Below, in pieces: positions 8,224 through 17,205 of a stretch of DNA of 64,000 nt. A model generated the notes under the pieces. It was not told the origin of the DNA. It saw nothing but the letters and a program-made list of their open reading frames with translations, and did not search any database. This DNA comes from Marixanthomonas sp002364245 (GTDB lineage Bacteria > Bacteroidota > Bacteroidia > Flavobacteriales > Flavobacteriaceae), in assembly GCA_963973455.1 (NCBI GenBank), contig CAXAZF010000003.1, forward strand, positions 300,942-364,941, read 5' to 3'. Every line of letters begins with the position of its first letter. Positions within the stretch are counted from its first letter, which is position 1. The position numbers were made by a program, and so were the translations under genes.

Positions 8224-8231
8224 TATTTTTG
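8224..8231 (+). promoter_or_regulatory. -7 promoter element upstream of hemW
   Basis: TATTTTTG matches TAnnTTTG exactly, 35 bases before the hemW ATG at 8266. No clear TTTG is seen at -33. This is probably the promoter of the 8.3-15.2 kb gene run. Confidence 0.5.
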
Positions 8232-8265
8232 TCAAAAACAATAACAGAACCCTTTTTAGTACTGA

Positions 8266-9390
8266 ATGAGCGGAATTTACTTACATATCCCTTTTTGCAA
8301 ACAGGCTTGTCATTATTGCGACTTTCATTTTTCAACTTCGATAAAGAAAAAAGGAGCAATGGTCAATGCGTTGTGTGAAGAATTAATCCTTCGGAAAAAA
8401 GAAGTAACTGAAACCGTACAAGCCATTTATTTTGGAGGCGGAACCCCGTCGTTGCTAACTTCAGAAGAATTAAAGCAGATTTTTGGAACGATATTTAAAA
8501 ATTTTACGGTAGCTACCGATGCTGAAATCACCCTTGAAGCCAACCCAGACGATTTAACAAAAGACCGAATTGAAACATTGGCGAACAGTAAGATTAATCG
8601 GTTAAGTATTGGCGTCCAATCTTTTTTTGAAGCAGATTTAACACTTATGAACCGCGCCCACAATGAAAAAGAAGCTTTTTCATGTATTGAAGAAGCTAAA
8701 AAGCATTTCGACAATATAAGTATCGACCTAATTTACGGTATTCCGGGAATGACCAACGAACGCTGGAAACAGAATCTACATACCGCCATTTCACTTGATA
8801 TTCCACATTTGTCGTGTTATGCCTTAACGGTTGAGCCTAGAACAGCCTTGAAAAAATTTATTGAGAAAGGGATTGTTCCGCCAGTAGAAGATGCCGTTGC
8901 TGAAACGCATTATAAAACCTTGCTCAAAGAAACCGAAACTGCCGGATTTGAAAACTACGAATTTTCAAATTTTGGAAAACCTGGGTATTATTCCCGAAAC
9001 AACACTGCTTATTGGCAAGGAAAACCCTATTTGGGCATTGGTCCTTCGGCACACGGTTTTGACGGTAAAACACGCAGTTGGAATGTTGCCAACAATACCA
9101 AATACATTCAGGCAATTACCGCTGGGGAACTTCCACAAGAACAGGAAACCCTATCCGTAAAAGATCGCTACAACGAATATATTATGACCGGTTTACGAAC
9201 CAAATGGGGTGTTTCGCTAGAGAAGTTAGAAGGTTCCTTCGGAAAAAAATATAAAGAGTACGCTTTAGAACAAGCGAATCAACATTTAAAAAATGAGTTG
9301 GTATTTTTAGAAGAAGACTCGCTTAAAGTTTCAAAAAAGGGAAAGTTTTTAAGTGATGGCATTGCTTCCGATTTGTTTTTAACAGATTAA
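8266..9390 (+). CDS. hemW: Radical SAM family heme chaperone HemW
   Basis: The 374-residue protein opens with YLHIPFCKQACHYCDFHF, whose CxxxCxxC (Cys11, Cys15, Cys18) binds the radical-SAM 4Fe-4S cluster. Further family marks are YFGGGTPSLL, EANPDD, RLSIGVQSF and IDLIYGIPGM. It lacks the extra N-terminal features of genuine coproporphyrinogen oxidase HemN, and HxxFCxxxC-type short proteins are now assigned to HemW, which binds heme and delivers it to target proteins. It heads a tight run of eight genes reaching to 15249. Confidence 0.92.
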   Translation: MSGIYLHIPFCKQACHYCDFHFSTSIKKKGAMVNALCEELILRKKEVTETVQAIYFGGGTPSLLTSEELKQIFGTIFKNFTVATDAEITLEANPDDLTKDRIETLANSKINRLSIGVQSFFEADLTLMNRAHNEKEAFSCIEEAKKHFDNISIDLIYGIPGMTNERWKQNLHTAISLDIPHLSCYALTVEPRTALKKFIEKGIVPPVEDAVAETHYKTLLKETETAGFENYEFSNFGKPGYYSRNNTAYWQGKPYLGIGPSAHGFDGKTRSWNVANNTKYIQAITAGELPQEQETLSVKDRYNEYIMTGLRTKWGVSLEKLEGSFGKKYKEYALEQANQHLKNELVFLEEDSLKVSKKGKFLSDGIASDLFLTD

Positions 9391-9433
9391 TCTCACAATA
9401 GAATCGTATATTACATTTTTAAAAACCAAGTAT

Positions 9434-10180
9434 TTGCGTGCCACTTTTAACATAGACGGAACTTTAAAAACGGTCGATCTTTCAAAACCTTTAGATCTTT
9501 CAATTCCATTACGGGCTTCAGAAAAGAATCCGGAAGCTTGGTATTTAAAACCGCCTACAATTAAACCCGTTAAAATGGACAATTGGGTGGCAAAAGTAAG
9601 CGAAGGAGCTTCGGTTAATTTTAATAACATTGCTTTTAATCCCCATGCCCATGGAACGCATACGGAATGTGTTGGGCATATTTCAGAAGAATTTCATTCG
9701 GTGAATGAAGCATTGAAAACCTTCTTTTTTTCAGCGGAAGTAATTTCACTCGTTCCAGAAAAAATAGGGGATGATCAAATAATTCCGGCTTGCGAAATTA
9801 AATCAGCCCTTGAAAACAAAAACCCTGAAGCGGTTGTCATTAGAACCTTACCGAATACTTCAGAAAAAAAAGAAAGACACTATTCAAACACCAATTGGCC
9901 GTATTTACATGAAGAGGCCGCGTTATTGTTACGTGAAAAAGGAGTGAAGCATTTGTTGATAGACTTGCCTTCAGTAGATAAAGAAAAGGACGAGGGAAAA
10001 CTGTTGGCACACAAAGCATTTTGGAACTATCCAGAAAAGCCAAGATACCAAGCAACCATAACCGAATTTATTTACGTGCCCAACCAAGTGAAAGACGGCA
10101 GTTACTTGCTAAACCTACAAATTGCTTCGTTTCATAACGATGCGACGCCGAGTAAACCAGTTTTATATACATTTATCTAG
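9434..10180 (+). CDS. Cyclase family protein (kynurenine formamidase-like)
   Basis: The 248-residue protein carries the metal-binding signature HAHGTHTECVGH of the cyclase/KynB-like family (consensus HxGTHxD) and the N-terminal DLSKPLDLSIPL segment. Members are metal-dependent hydrolases; this one may act on an amide or cyclic substrate, but the substrate is not evident. There is no ATG near the N-terminus. TTG at 9434 is the best start because the protein begins close to it and the frame is open only back to 9383. The stop is followed at once by the ATG of the next gene. Confidence 0.82.
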   Translation: MRATFNIDGTLKTVDLSKPLDLSIPLRASEKNPEAWYLKPPTIKPVKMDNWVAKVSEGASVNFNNIAFNPHAHGTHTECVGHISEEFHSVNEALKTFFFSAEVISLVPEKIGDDQIIPACEIKSALENKNPEAVVIRTLPNTSEKKERHYSNTNWPYLHEEAALLLREKGVKHLLIDLPSVDKEKDEGKLLAHKAFWNYPEKPRYQATITEFIYVPNQVKDGSYLLNLQIASFHNDATPSKPVLYTFI

Positions 10181-10534
10181 ATGAAAACAACTTTAAAAAT
10201 TGAGGAGTTTGCACAATTTATATTCGGAATCTTCTTGTTCTCGCAATTGGAATTTTCGTGGTGGATTTTTCCCGCCCTATTATTACTGCCCGATATAGGT
10301 ATGTTGGGATATCTGTTTAATACAAAAGTAGGTGCGGTCACCTATAATTTGTTTCATCATAAAGCAATCGCAATCCTATTTATTATAGCAGGAATGCTTT
10401 ATTTTGGTGAAATTTGTACTTTAATAGGTGTTATTCTGTTTTCCCATTCAGCAATGGATCGGATTTTTGGGTATGGCTTAAAATATCCAGACAGTTTTAA
10501 AAACACACATTTAGGAAGCATAGGAAACAATTAA
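10181..10534 (+). CDS. DUF4260 membrane protein
   Basis: A 117-residue, very hydrophobic protein with three or four membrane helices. It has the DUF4260 pattern: LLLPDIGMLGY, YNLFHHKA, and a C-terminal AMDRIFGYGLKYPDSFKNTHLG. The function of the family is unknown. It starts on the base after the cyclase stop and ends one base before the next ATG, so it is clearly cotranscribed. Confidence 0.85.
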   Translation: MKTTLKIEEFAQFIFGIFLFSQLEFSWWIFPALLLLPDIGMLGYLFNTKVGAVTYNLFHHKAIAILFIIAGMLYFGEICTLIGVILFSHSAMDRIFGYGLKYPDSFKNTHLGSIGNN

Positions 10535-10535
10535 T

Positions 10536-11162
10536 ATGGAATTACTTTTTATAGGTCTGGCTGTCGGAGCTGTAGTGGCGTACTTTATTTTCTCTTGGTT
10601 TGTGGGTTCTCGAAAAAAAGAGAAAGTACATTCACAATCGGTGGTATTGATGGAGCGCATTCGCAGTGTCTGTAAGTTTATTACGGTCGAAGGTGATTTT
10701 TCTGAAATTTACCACTACGAAAGCGTAAAGGACAAATGGCTCAACGTTATTTTAGGAAAGAAAAAAGCGCTTATTTTAATTGAAGCGAAAGCTCACGTAG
10801 GTTTCGACCTCACGAAAATTAACATGAATGCCGACACCAAAAATAAAACCATAACCTTGACCAATTTCCCCCAACCAGAACTCATGACAATCGAAACCGA
10901 TTTTAAATATTACGATAAACGCGAAGGGTGGGCAAACCCGTTTACGTCATCCGATTTAACCGATATTAACCGCGAAGCCAAACAGCACATTATCGATAAA
11001 GTTCCAAGTAGCGGTTTGCTGCTAGAAGCATCCAATCAAGCAATGGAAACCATAAAACTGATGGAAAAATTGGTAGAAACCATCAATTGGAAATTAGATT
11101 ATTCGGCTTTGGAAACCGATCGCAACGCTCAGGAAAAAATTTCAGAAAGAAGTGAGAAGTAA
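10536..11162 (+). CDS. DUF4230 membrane-anchored protein
   Basis: The 208-residue product has one N-terminal membrane anchor (about residues 4-25) followed by a soluble domain resembling DUF4230, including CKFITVEGDFSEIYHY and GFDLTKINMNADTK. The family is widespread and uncharacterised. Its last 11 bases overlap the GTG start of the transglutaminase-like gene. Confidence 0.75.
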   Translation: MELLFIGLAVGAVVAYFIFSWFVGSRKKEKVHSQSVVLMERIRSVCKFITVEGDFSEIYHYESVKDKWLNVILGKKKALILIEAKAHVGFDLTKINMNADTKNKTITLTNFPQPELMTIETDFKYYDKREGWANPFTSSDLTDINREAKQHIIDKVPSSGLLLEASNQAMETIKLMEKLVETINWKLDYSALETDRNAQEKISERSEK

Positions 11163-12111
11163 ACGGTATCCATATGTGAACGTATTGGTTTTTTTCTTGC
11201 TTTTTGCGAATGGATTGTTTTCTGCAAAAGCTCAAAACTACGAACAAGTAGATGCCACAATTCAGTTATATCCTAAAGAGTTTGATAACCCCGAGCAGCT
11301 TTCAAAATTTATTTCGCGTGATTTTACTTCCGAAGAAGATAAAGTTCGCGCCATTTATACTTGGATTGTAAACAACGTGGCTTATGAGCCTTCGGAATAC
11401 AAAAAATTCAATTATAACTTTAAAAATTTTAGAGAGCGAAACCAAAAGGAAGAAGCGACTCGAAAAAAAATAATCGAACGCACCCTGCAAGAAGGAATCG
11501 CCGTTTGCGAAGGTTATGCGATGCTTTTTGAGCGTTTGTGTGAACTTCAGGGAATAAAAAACTATTTGGTGCGTGGTGATATAAAAGCCAGTTTTAATGA
11601 TATTGGCCGCCCTTTTAAAAGAACACATATGTGGAATATTGCCACCATAGATGGAAAGCAATATCTATTCGATCCTACGTGGGGAGCGGGAAAATACAAT
11701 GGGAAGTTTATAAAAGAACCTACTTATTTTTATTACAAAACGCCACCTAAACTGTTTTTTAAGACTCATTATCCGGCGATGTATGAAGATGCGTTGATTG
11801 ATGCTGTAATTTCAAAAGAAGTATTCGCAAATATGCCGATTATTATTCCAGAAACCTTACGAAGGGAAGATGTGGAGAAGCCGTTAACCGGTGTTATTTC
11901 TTCGGAAGATGACGATGGATATATTGATTTTCAAATCCGAAATAGTAATCCTTCAAGTATTTCATATTCCTTCGGAAAGGAGCCGATTGCCATTTCAGAA
12001 ATAGAAAAAAAAGCGAATGTCATTACATTTAAAATTCCCTTGCAATTAGGTGCTTCAACACTTTTAATCTATTTTGACGACCAACCAGCATTAGGCTATA
12101 AAATTGATTAG
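11152..12111 (+). CDS. Secreted transglutaminase-like protein
   Basis: A GTG start at 11152 gives 319 residues with a signal peptide (ends near SAKAQ, residue 28). The transglutaminase-like core has Cys in AVCEGYAMLFE, His in THMWNIATI and Asp in YLFDPTWGAG; a further domain of about 110 residues follows, resembling an immunoglobulin-like envelope module. It is related to the protein at 2949-3638 through the core and the KTHYP tail but is 90 residues longer. It overlaps the DUF4230 gene by 11 bases. Confidence 0.78.
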   Translation: MRSKRYPYVNVLVFFLLFANGLFSAKAQNYEQVDATIQLYPKEFDNPEQLSKFISRDFTSEEDKVRAIYTWIVNNVAYEPSEYKKFNYNFKNFRERNQKEEATRKKIIERTLQEGIAVCEGYAMLFERLCELQGIKNYLVRGDIKASFNDIGRPFKRTHMWNIATIDGKQYLFDPTWGAGKYNGKFIKEPTYFYYKTPPKLFFKTHYPAMYEDALIDAVISKEVFANMPIIIPETLRREDVEKPLTGVISSEDDDGYIDFQIRNSNPSSISYSFGKEPIAISEIEKKANVITFKIPLQLGASTLLIYFDDQPALGYKID

Positions 12112-12113
12112 TG

Positions 12114-12473
12114 ATGAACATTGAAGCATTCCGAGAGTATTGTTTATCGAAAAACGGCGTGACCGAATCCCTTCCATTTGGCCCAGATGTGTTGGTGTTT
12201 AAAGTAATGGATAAAATGTTTGCGTTATGCGCTTTGGAAAAAAAGCCTGCTACTGCCAACTTAAAATGTGACCCAGAACGCGCCATAGAATTGAGAGAGG
12301 AATACGATGGACTTATCACTGCAGGTTACCATATGAGTAAAAAACACTGGAACACTGTCGAATTGGAACGCAACATTCCAGCCGATTTGCTACTAGAGTT
12401 AATTGACCATTCCTATAATTTGGTAGTGCAAGGATTGACAAAAAAAGTACAAGCTGAATTAGAAAAGCTATAA
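12114..12473 (+). CDS. MmcQ/YjbR family DNA-binding protein
   Basis: The ATG at 12114 is chosen over the GTG at 12111, which overlaps the preceding stop. The 119-residue product has the MmcQ/YjbR pattern: FREYCLSKNGVTESLPFGPDVLVFKV near the N-terminus in short form, then CALEKKPATANLKCDPE, GYHMSKKHWNTVEL and a C-terminal helix with LIDHSYNLV. The fold resembles the CyaY-like DNA-binding domain. No role is established. Confidence 0.85.
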   Translation: MNIEAFREYCLSKNGVTESLPFGPDVLVFKVMDKMFALCALEKKPATANLKCDPERAIELREEYDGLITAGYHMSKKHWNTVELERNIPADLLLELIDHSYNLVVQGLTKKVQAELEKL

Positions 12474-12481
12474 AAAGAAAA

Positions 12482-14254
12482 ATGAAGAAACCCGAATCGT
12501 TTTATAAAGAACAGATTAGCAAACATACCGAAACCCTTAAAACCCTTAAAAAGCAGCTCGCACTTTCTGGGACGTTTAGATTGCTAGTTTTTCTGGCATT
12601 GTGCGCCGGCGTATATTTCACTTTCGGAAACACAAAATTTGTCATCGCCATTATTTTAGGGGGCATTGCATTGTTCGTGTTTTTAGTGTCCCGACATAGC
12701 AATTTGCAATACAAACGCGATGTTACAAAAGCCTTACTCGAGGCCAATAACGTGGAACTGGAAGTATTGAGCAGAGCGTTTCACCATTTACCAGACGGAG
12801 AAAAATATAAAAATCCAGAGCATTATTTTAGCCAGGATATCGATTTGTTTGGAAGAGGTTCTTTTTATCAATACATCAATAGAACGGCTTTAGAAAGTGG
12901 TTCAGACCACTTGGCACATCTGCTTACTGATAATGATATTGATAACATCACCAAGAAACAAGAGGCCATTCAAGAATTGGCTAAAAAAGCAACTTGGAGG
13001 CAGCACTTTTCGGCGGTAGCATCGTTGGTAAAAACAGAGGTTTCAGCAAACACCGTCTTAAACTGGTTGAACAGTTATAAGAGTTTTGTTCCTAATTGGA
13101 TAAAAGTGGGCTCTACTGTTTTTTCAATTATTTCATTAGGGCTTTTAATCACCTATTTTTCAGGATTTATATCCGGTTACATTGTTTTTGGCTGGTTTTT
13201 AGTCGGACTCATTATTAGCGGACGCTATTTGAAAAAAGTAAACGATTTATCGCAACATACGGCTAAAATTCAGAGTACGTTTGAGCAGTTTCATAAGTTG
13301 TTATTAGAAATTGAAACGGAAGATTTCAGCAGTGGCTTACTTTCAGAAAAAAAGAAAACGGTTGTAAGTGAAACCGAAAAAGCATCTACCATATTAAAGC
13401 AATTTGCAAAACATCTCGATTCGCTGGATCAACGTAGCAACTTATTAGTGGGCGTTGTGGCGAATGGTTTTATGTTACGCGATCTTCGACAATCGTACAA
13501 TATCGAAAAATGGATTTCAGAGCATGGCGAACATGTTTCAAAATGGATAGACAGCATTGTTTTCTTTGATGCCTACAACACCTTGGCAAACTATGTTTTT
13601 AACCATCCGCAGCATGTTTTTCCGGCCATCGCATCATCTACCACGCAATTACAAGCTGATGGGGCTGGGCATCCTTTGTTAGATCCTGAAAAGATGGTGC
13701 GCAATGATTTTAAGATAGCTTCGGAAGAGTTTTTCATTGTCACCGGTGCCAATATGGCCGGGAAAAGTACGTTTTTGCGTACCGTTGCCCTGCAAATTGT
13801 GATGGCGAATGTTGGGCTTCCGGTGTGTGCTACAAAATCAACCTATCAACCTATTAAGCTAATCACTAGTATGCGGACCACCGATAGTTTAACGGATGAT
13901 GAATCTTATTTTTTCAGTGAGCTGAAGCGATTAAAGTTTATCGTGGAAGAAATTAAAACAGATCGTTATTTTATTATTCTAGATGAAATATTAAAAGGGA
14001 CGAACAGTACCGACAAAGCCATCGGGTCTAAAAAGTTTGTCGAAAAACTGGTCGCCGGAAATGCCACGGGAATCATTGCCACGCACGATTTAAGTTTATG
14101 TGAAGTTTCTGAAAGCATTCCGAATGTAAAAAATTACTTTTTTGATGCCCGAATAGAAGACGACGAATTGTACTTCGATTATACGTTTCAACCTGGAATT
14201 TGTCAAAATATGAACGCCTCTTTTCTGCTGAAGAAAATGGAAATTGTAGATTAA
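12482..14254 (+). CDS. Membrane-anchored MutS-like ATPase
   Basis: The 590-residue protein joins membrane helices to the ATPase domain of the MutS family. Two helices lie near residues 30-65 and two more near 205-245. A helical lever/clamp-like region follows (about 250-400). The ATPase has Walker A GANMAGKST, the following FLRTVALQIVMA helix, a SMRTTDSLTDDESYFFSEL signature loop and Walker B FIILDEILKGT. The mismatch-recognition and connector domains of real MutS are absent, so it is unlikely to be the mismatch-repair protein. Homologues with this shape are common in Bacteroidota but unstudied. Its stop overlaps the start of the next gene. Confidence 0.85.
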   Translation: MKKPESFYKEQISKHTETLKTLKKQLALSGTFRLLVFLALCAGVYFTFGNTKFVIAIILGGIALFVFLVSRHSNLQYKRDVTKALLEANNVELEVLSRAFHHLPDGEKYKNPEHYFSQDIDLFGRGSFYQYINRTALESGSDHLAHLLTDNDIDNITKKQEAIQELAKKATWRQHFSAVASLVKTEVSANTVLNWLNSYKSFVPNWIKVGSTVFSIISLGLLITYFSGFISGYIVFGWFLVGLIISGRYLKKVNDLSQHTAKIQSTFEQFHKLLLEIETEDFSSGLLSEKKKTVVSETEKASTILKQFAKHLDSLDQRSNLLVGVVANGFMLRDLRQSYNIEKWISEHGEHVSKWIDSIVFFDAYNTLANYVFNHPQHVFPAIASSTTQLQADGAGHPLLDPEKMVRNDFKIASEEFFIVTGANMAGKSTFLRTVALQIVMANVGLPVCATKSTYQPIKLITSMRTTDSLTDDESYFFSELKRLKFIVEEIKTDRYFIILDEILKGTNSTDKAIGSKKFVEKLVAGNATGIIATHDLSLCEVSESIPNVKNYFFDARIEDDELYFDYTFQPGICQNMNASFLLKKMEIVD

Positions 14255-15249
14255 TGGATTCGTTAACTCAAATTGTATTAGGTGCTGCCGTTGGTGAAGC
14301 CACCCTTGGAAAAACAATGGGCAATAAAGCCATGTTGTACGGCGCTATCGCTGGAACCATTCCAGACTTGGATGTGCTGTCCAGTAATTTTGTAGATACC
14401 GTGACAGCGTTGGAAATACACCGCGGTTTTACGCATTCTATTGTATTTTCGGTAGTTTTTGGAGGTTTCTTTGCTTGGCTTACTTCGTTATACGAAAAGC
14501 GTGCTACGTTTAAACAATGGTATTGGTTGTGGTTTATGTGTTTTATAACCCATCCGTTTCTCGATGCGCATACCACTTGGGGAACACAGCTTTTTTGGCC
14601 TTTTGATCTTCGCCTTGCTTACAAAAATATTTTCGTTATCGATCCTTTATATACGTTACCGTTTTTAGTGTGCGTAATTTGGGCAGCTTTCCTAAAACGT
14701 GGCAGTGAAAAACGACGTAAAATCAATAACGCAGGCTTGCTAATCAGTAGCAGTTATATGGTGATTACGTTGATTTTAAAAGGAATTACCTATCATAAGT
14801 TTACTAACGCCTTAGACGAACAAGATATCGCCTACAACGCCATTGAAACCAAACCGAGTCCGTTTAATACTATTCTTTGGACGGCCAATGTTGAGGTGGA
14901 CGATGCTTTTTTAATTGGGGACTATTCTTTTTTTGATAGTAAACCCATTCAGTTTTATAGACATCCCAAAAATCATGCGGCGTTGGGAGACTTAAAGAAC
15001 GATGATAAAATACAACGCCTTATTGCAATATCTAATGGGTGGTACGCCATTTCAGAAAAAAATAATGCCACTTATTTTAACGATTTGCGTTTTGGTTTGT
15101 TAAGCGTAGATCCGCAAACCGATAAATATGCGTTTAGCTATCAGTTACAGCAAACTTCAGAAGGGTTGAATGTGATTGAAGAACCTAAAAATAGGGATGA
15201 TGCTAAAAAATTATTAGCCGATCTTTGGGAAAGGATGCTGGGGAATTAA
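14254..15249 (+). CDS. YdjM-type membrane-bound metal-dependent hydrolase (DUF457)
   Basis: ATG at 14254 (overlapping the previous stop as TAATG) gives 331 residues. The N-terminal half has the YdjM/DUF457 pattern: MDSLTQIVLGAAVGEA, IPDLDVL, EIHRGFTHSIVF and HPFLDAHTTWGTQLFWPF, whose His and Asp residues could bind metal within a membrane setting. About four membrane helices are present, followed by a soluble C-terminal region of about 150 residues. An upstream start within mutS-like coding sequence is rejected because the family begins at MDSLTQ. Confidence 0.88.
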   Translation: MDSLTQIVLGAAVGEATLGKTMGNKAMLYGAIAGTIPDLDVLSSNFVDTVTALEIHRGFTHSIVFSVVFGGFFAWLTSLYEKRATFKQWYWLWFMCFITHPFLDAHTTWGTQLFWPFDLRLAYKNIFVIDPLYTLPFLVCVIWAAFLKRGSEKRRKINNAGLLISSSYMVITLILKGITYHKFTNALDEQDIAYNAIETKPSPFNTILWTANVEVDDAFLIGDYSFFDSKPIQFYRHPKNHAALGDLKNDDKIQRLIAISNGWYAISEKNNATYFNDLRFGLLSVDPQTDKYAFSYQLQQTSEGLNVIEEPKNRDDAKKLLADLWERMLGN

Positions 15250-15281
15250 ATTTCAGTATTCAGTAAGTAAGCAGAGGCAAC

Positions 15282-15875
15282 TCATTTTAAGCCAACAACA
15301 TCACCCCTTACCTCTTCTCTCCATTTTTTTCCAAACTTTTTATCTAAAAAATCAAAAACGGTACTATTATATTGTTTTACGCAGGTTTCTGCTGGTGGCG
15401 TATCTCCAAAATCCTGAAAAATAATTCCATATCTTTTAGCAAACTTACTGTCTTCAACAGACACGTAAGGCGCTATACCGCTAATTAAAAGTAACCTTGG
15501 TTTGTCATTTTGAATATCTTGTTCGGCGATCTCTTTACTAACTTCACAATTTGCATCTACAATTAAATCAAAGCTTGAAATTGAAGATGATTTGATTTCA
15601 AATTTGAATTCTTTAGGTTCTGGATTATAGTCAATAACCATTATTTTATAAGTTCCATTTTTTAGGTTGTCAAATTTATAATTTCCTGTACTATCAATTT
15701 CCGTAATGTGATTGTTAGGGAGTAGAACTATTGAGGCAAATTGTGGTGTGAGTAATTCTTTTCCAAAGTATACTTTGAGATTTCCACTTACTGAAAATTT
15801 ATTCGAATTTGATTGCCCGAATAAAGGAATGCTTATTAATAATATTATTAAAGCAAGTTTCTTCATTTTCTTCAT
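15282..15875 (-). CDS. Secreted protein with carboxypeptidase-regulatory-like domain
   Basis: The 197-residue product has a signal peptide (about 1-20). A beta-sandwich domain of the carboxypeptidase-regulatory type follows, with the usual ITEIDSTGNYKFDNLKNGTYKI turn. A distinct C-terminal segment (about 140-197) contains FAKRYGIIFQDFGD and DKKFGKKWREEVRGDVVGL. The ending seems to be a recurring small Bacteroidota module, but I know no function for it. No operon partner is clear. Confidence 0.6.
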   Translation of the reverse strand: MKKMKKLALIILLISIPLFGQSNSNKFSVSGNLKVYFGKELLTPQFASIVLLPNNHITEIDSTGNYKFDNLKNGTYKIMVIDYNPEPKEFKFEIKSSSISSFDLIVDANCEVSKEIAEQDIQNDKPRLLLISGIAPYVSVEDSKFAKRYGIIFQDFGDTPPAETCVKQYNSTVFDFLDKKFGKKWREEVRGDVVGLK

Positions 15876-15913
15876 TTTATATATAACTAAGCTCTACCAA
15901 CTACCCTCTTTAT

Positions 15914-16342
15914 TTAACAACTCGTATCCGCTACAATTTTCCATGCGCCATTTATTTTTTTGAAGATGATCATAAACACCCCATTGGCATCGCCTACGTT
16001 TCGTTTTAAAAAATATTCGCCCATCACCCAATAGCTATTCTCACTGATTTTTGAAATGTCATTGATTTTAAAGTTCAACGTACCAGAATGTTCTTTCGTT
16101 GGATAACCTTTTTTATAGTTGTCTAACGTTTGTTGCCACCCTTTGGTGAGGCCGTTACTGCCATAAAATTTTAAAGAATCACTTTTCCAATAGCCTTGCA
16201 TAAAACCTTCTAAGTCGTTATTGGACCAAGCTTTTTCTTGCATTTTCATGACGGTTAAAATGGCGGCTTTATCTTCGGCTTCGGTTTGGGCAATTGTTGA
16301 GGTTAGGGTGAATAGGGTGATTAAGAATAATAGCTTTTTCAT
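15914..16342 (-). CDS. Secreted NTF2-like protein (DUF4440/SnoaL type)
   Basis: A 142-residue protein with an 18-residue signal peptide (ends near TIAQ). Its NTF2-like fold has an AWSNNDLEGFMQGYW helix, a GWQQTLDNYKKGY helix and a C-terminal strand pair ending in GAWKIVADTSC. DUF4440 proteins are small alpha-beta cones that bind varied ligands. The specific role is unknown. Confidence 0.8.
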   Translation of the reverse strand: MKKLLFLITLFTLTSTIAQTEAEDKAAILTVMKMQEKAWSNNDLEGFMQGYWKSDSLKFYGSNGLTKGWQQTLDNYKKGYPTKEHSGTLNFKINDISKISENSYWVMGEYFLKRNVGDANGVFMIIFKKINGAWKIVADTSC

Positions 16343-16392
16343 TGTATAGGGTTTAATGGTAATAAATTCAGTGTTGATATTTTTTTGAGTAG

Positions 16393-17109
16393 TTAATTTT
16401 CGACCAAACTATCAATCCATTTGGTTAAATTACTTAAAAATTGTTTTTGTTTTCCTTTTGGTTTTTCTTCTTGAATCATTTCTATCTCAATTCTTTCACG
16501 TTTTAGTTCCGTAATAAATTCAATGATATTGCTTTTATTCGAGCTTTTATATTCTACCAATAAATCCTCAATTGAGTCAATTATACATTCGATGTCATAA
16601 AATATGTCTTCGTCAGCATTCTCTAATTCATCGTAATTATCGTGGAAAAACTCACATTGATTTTCAAATTCTATAATTTTTTTATTAAGTGATAACTCAT
16701 TTGGAAAGTTTAATAAAGTTGAAATTATTTCTGAATCGCTTAAGTTTTGGAATTTAAAATTTGGTTTAAATTTCTCTGCTTTTATTAGTTCTTTTGAATC
16801 TTTAAAAACTATTTGAATTGCCGGCCCACCTTCAAAATTAGGCAGGGAGTCAGTTATGTTTGTTGTTAAATCATCATAATGCCAATCAATTTTGCTAATT
16901 ACTTTTCTTTCCAGTTCAAGAGCTTCTTTCTCGCTTAAGTTTTCTTTTAATATTAATATTTTAAATTGTACAGTGAGTTTAGAGACATATTTTTTCCACT
17001 TTTCATTTCGACCAACTTTAGATGATTTTCTATTTCCTTTTCCTTTACCAACGTAAAAAATTTCATTGGTTTTCGGGTTTAGATGGATATAGACATAATA
17101 TTCTTTCAT
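16393..17109 (-). CDS. GIY-YIG nuclease family protein
   Basis: The N-terminal part of this 238-residue protein matches the GIY-YIG nuclease fold: YYVYIHLNP, then IFYVGKGKGNR, then an arginine/lysine-rich helix and EALELERKVI, where the glutamate matches the metal-binding position. The rest is acidic and helical with no known domain. GIY-YIG proteins include homing and repair nucleases. This gene lies alone, has simple AT-rich composition compared with its neighbours and may be a recent arrival. Confidence 0.75.
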   Translation of the reverse strand: MKEYYVYIHLNPKTNEIFYVGKGKGNRKSSKVGRNEKWKKYVSKLTVQFKILILKENLSEKEALELERKVISKIDWHYDDLTTNITDSLPNFEGGPAIQIVFKDSKELIKAEKFKPNFKFQNLSDSEIISTLLNFPNELSLNKKIIEFENQCEFFHDNYDELENADEDIFYDIECIIDSIEDLLVEYKSSNKSNIIEFITELKRERIEIEMIQEEKPKGKQKQFLSNLTKWIDSLVEN

Positions 17110-17164
17110 AAGAATTGAAAAGAAATATAAAGATACACAATCCCCAATTTACTTTTACAATCTG

Positions 17165-17172
17165 TAATTTTG
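17165..17172 (+). promoter_or_regulatory. -7 promoter element upstream of the sterol desaturase-family gene
   Basis: TAATTTTG matches TAnnTTTG, 34 bases before the ATG at 17206. No convincing -33 TTTG is seen. Confidence 0.45.
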
Positions 17173-17205
17173 TACCCACAAATCCGACAAGTAGGATAGA
17201 TTGCT

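Noticed and set aside
8163..8378. Small plus-strand frame overlapping the start of hemW
   Set aside because: It runs out of frame across the conserved hemW N-terminus and across the hemW promoter; no family features.
12482..14254. Genuine mismatch repair MutS
   Set aside because: The mismatch-binding and connector domains are absent and membrane helices take their place.
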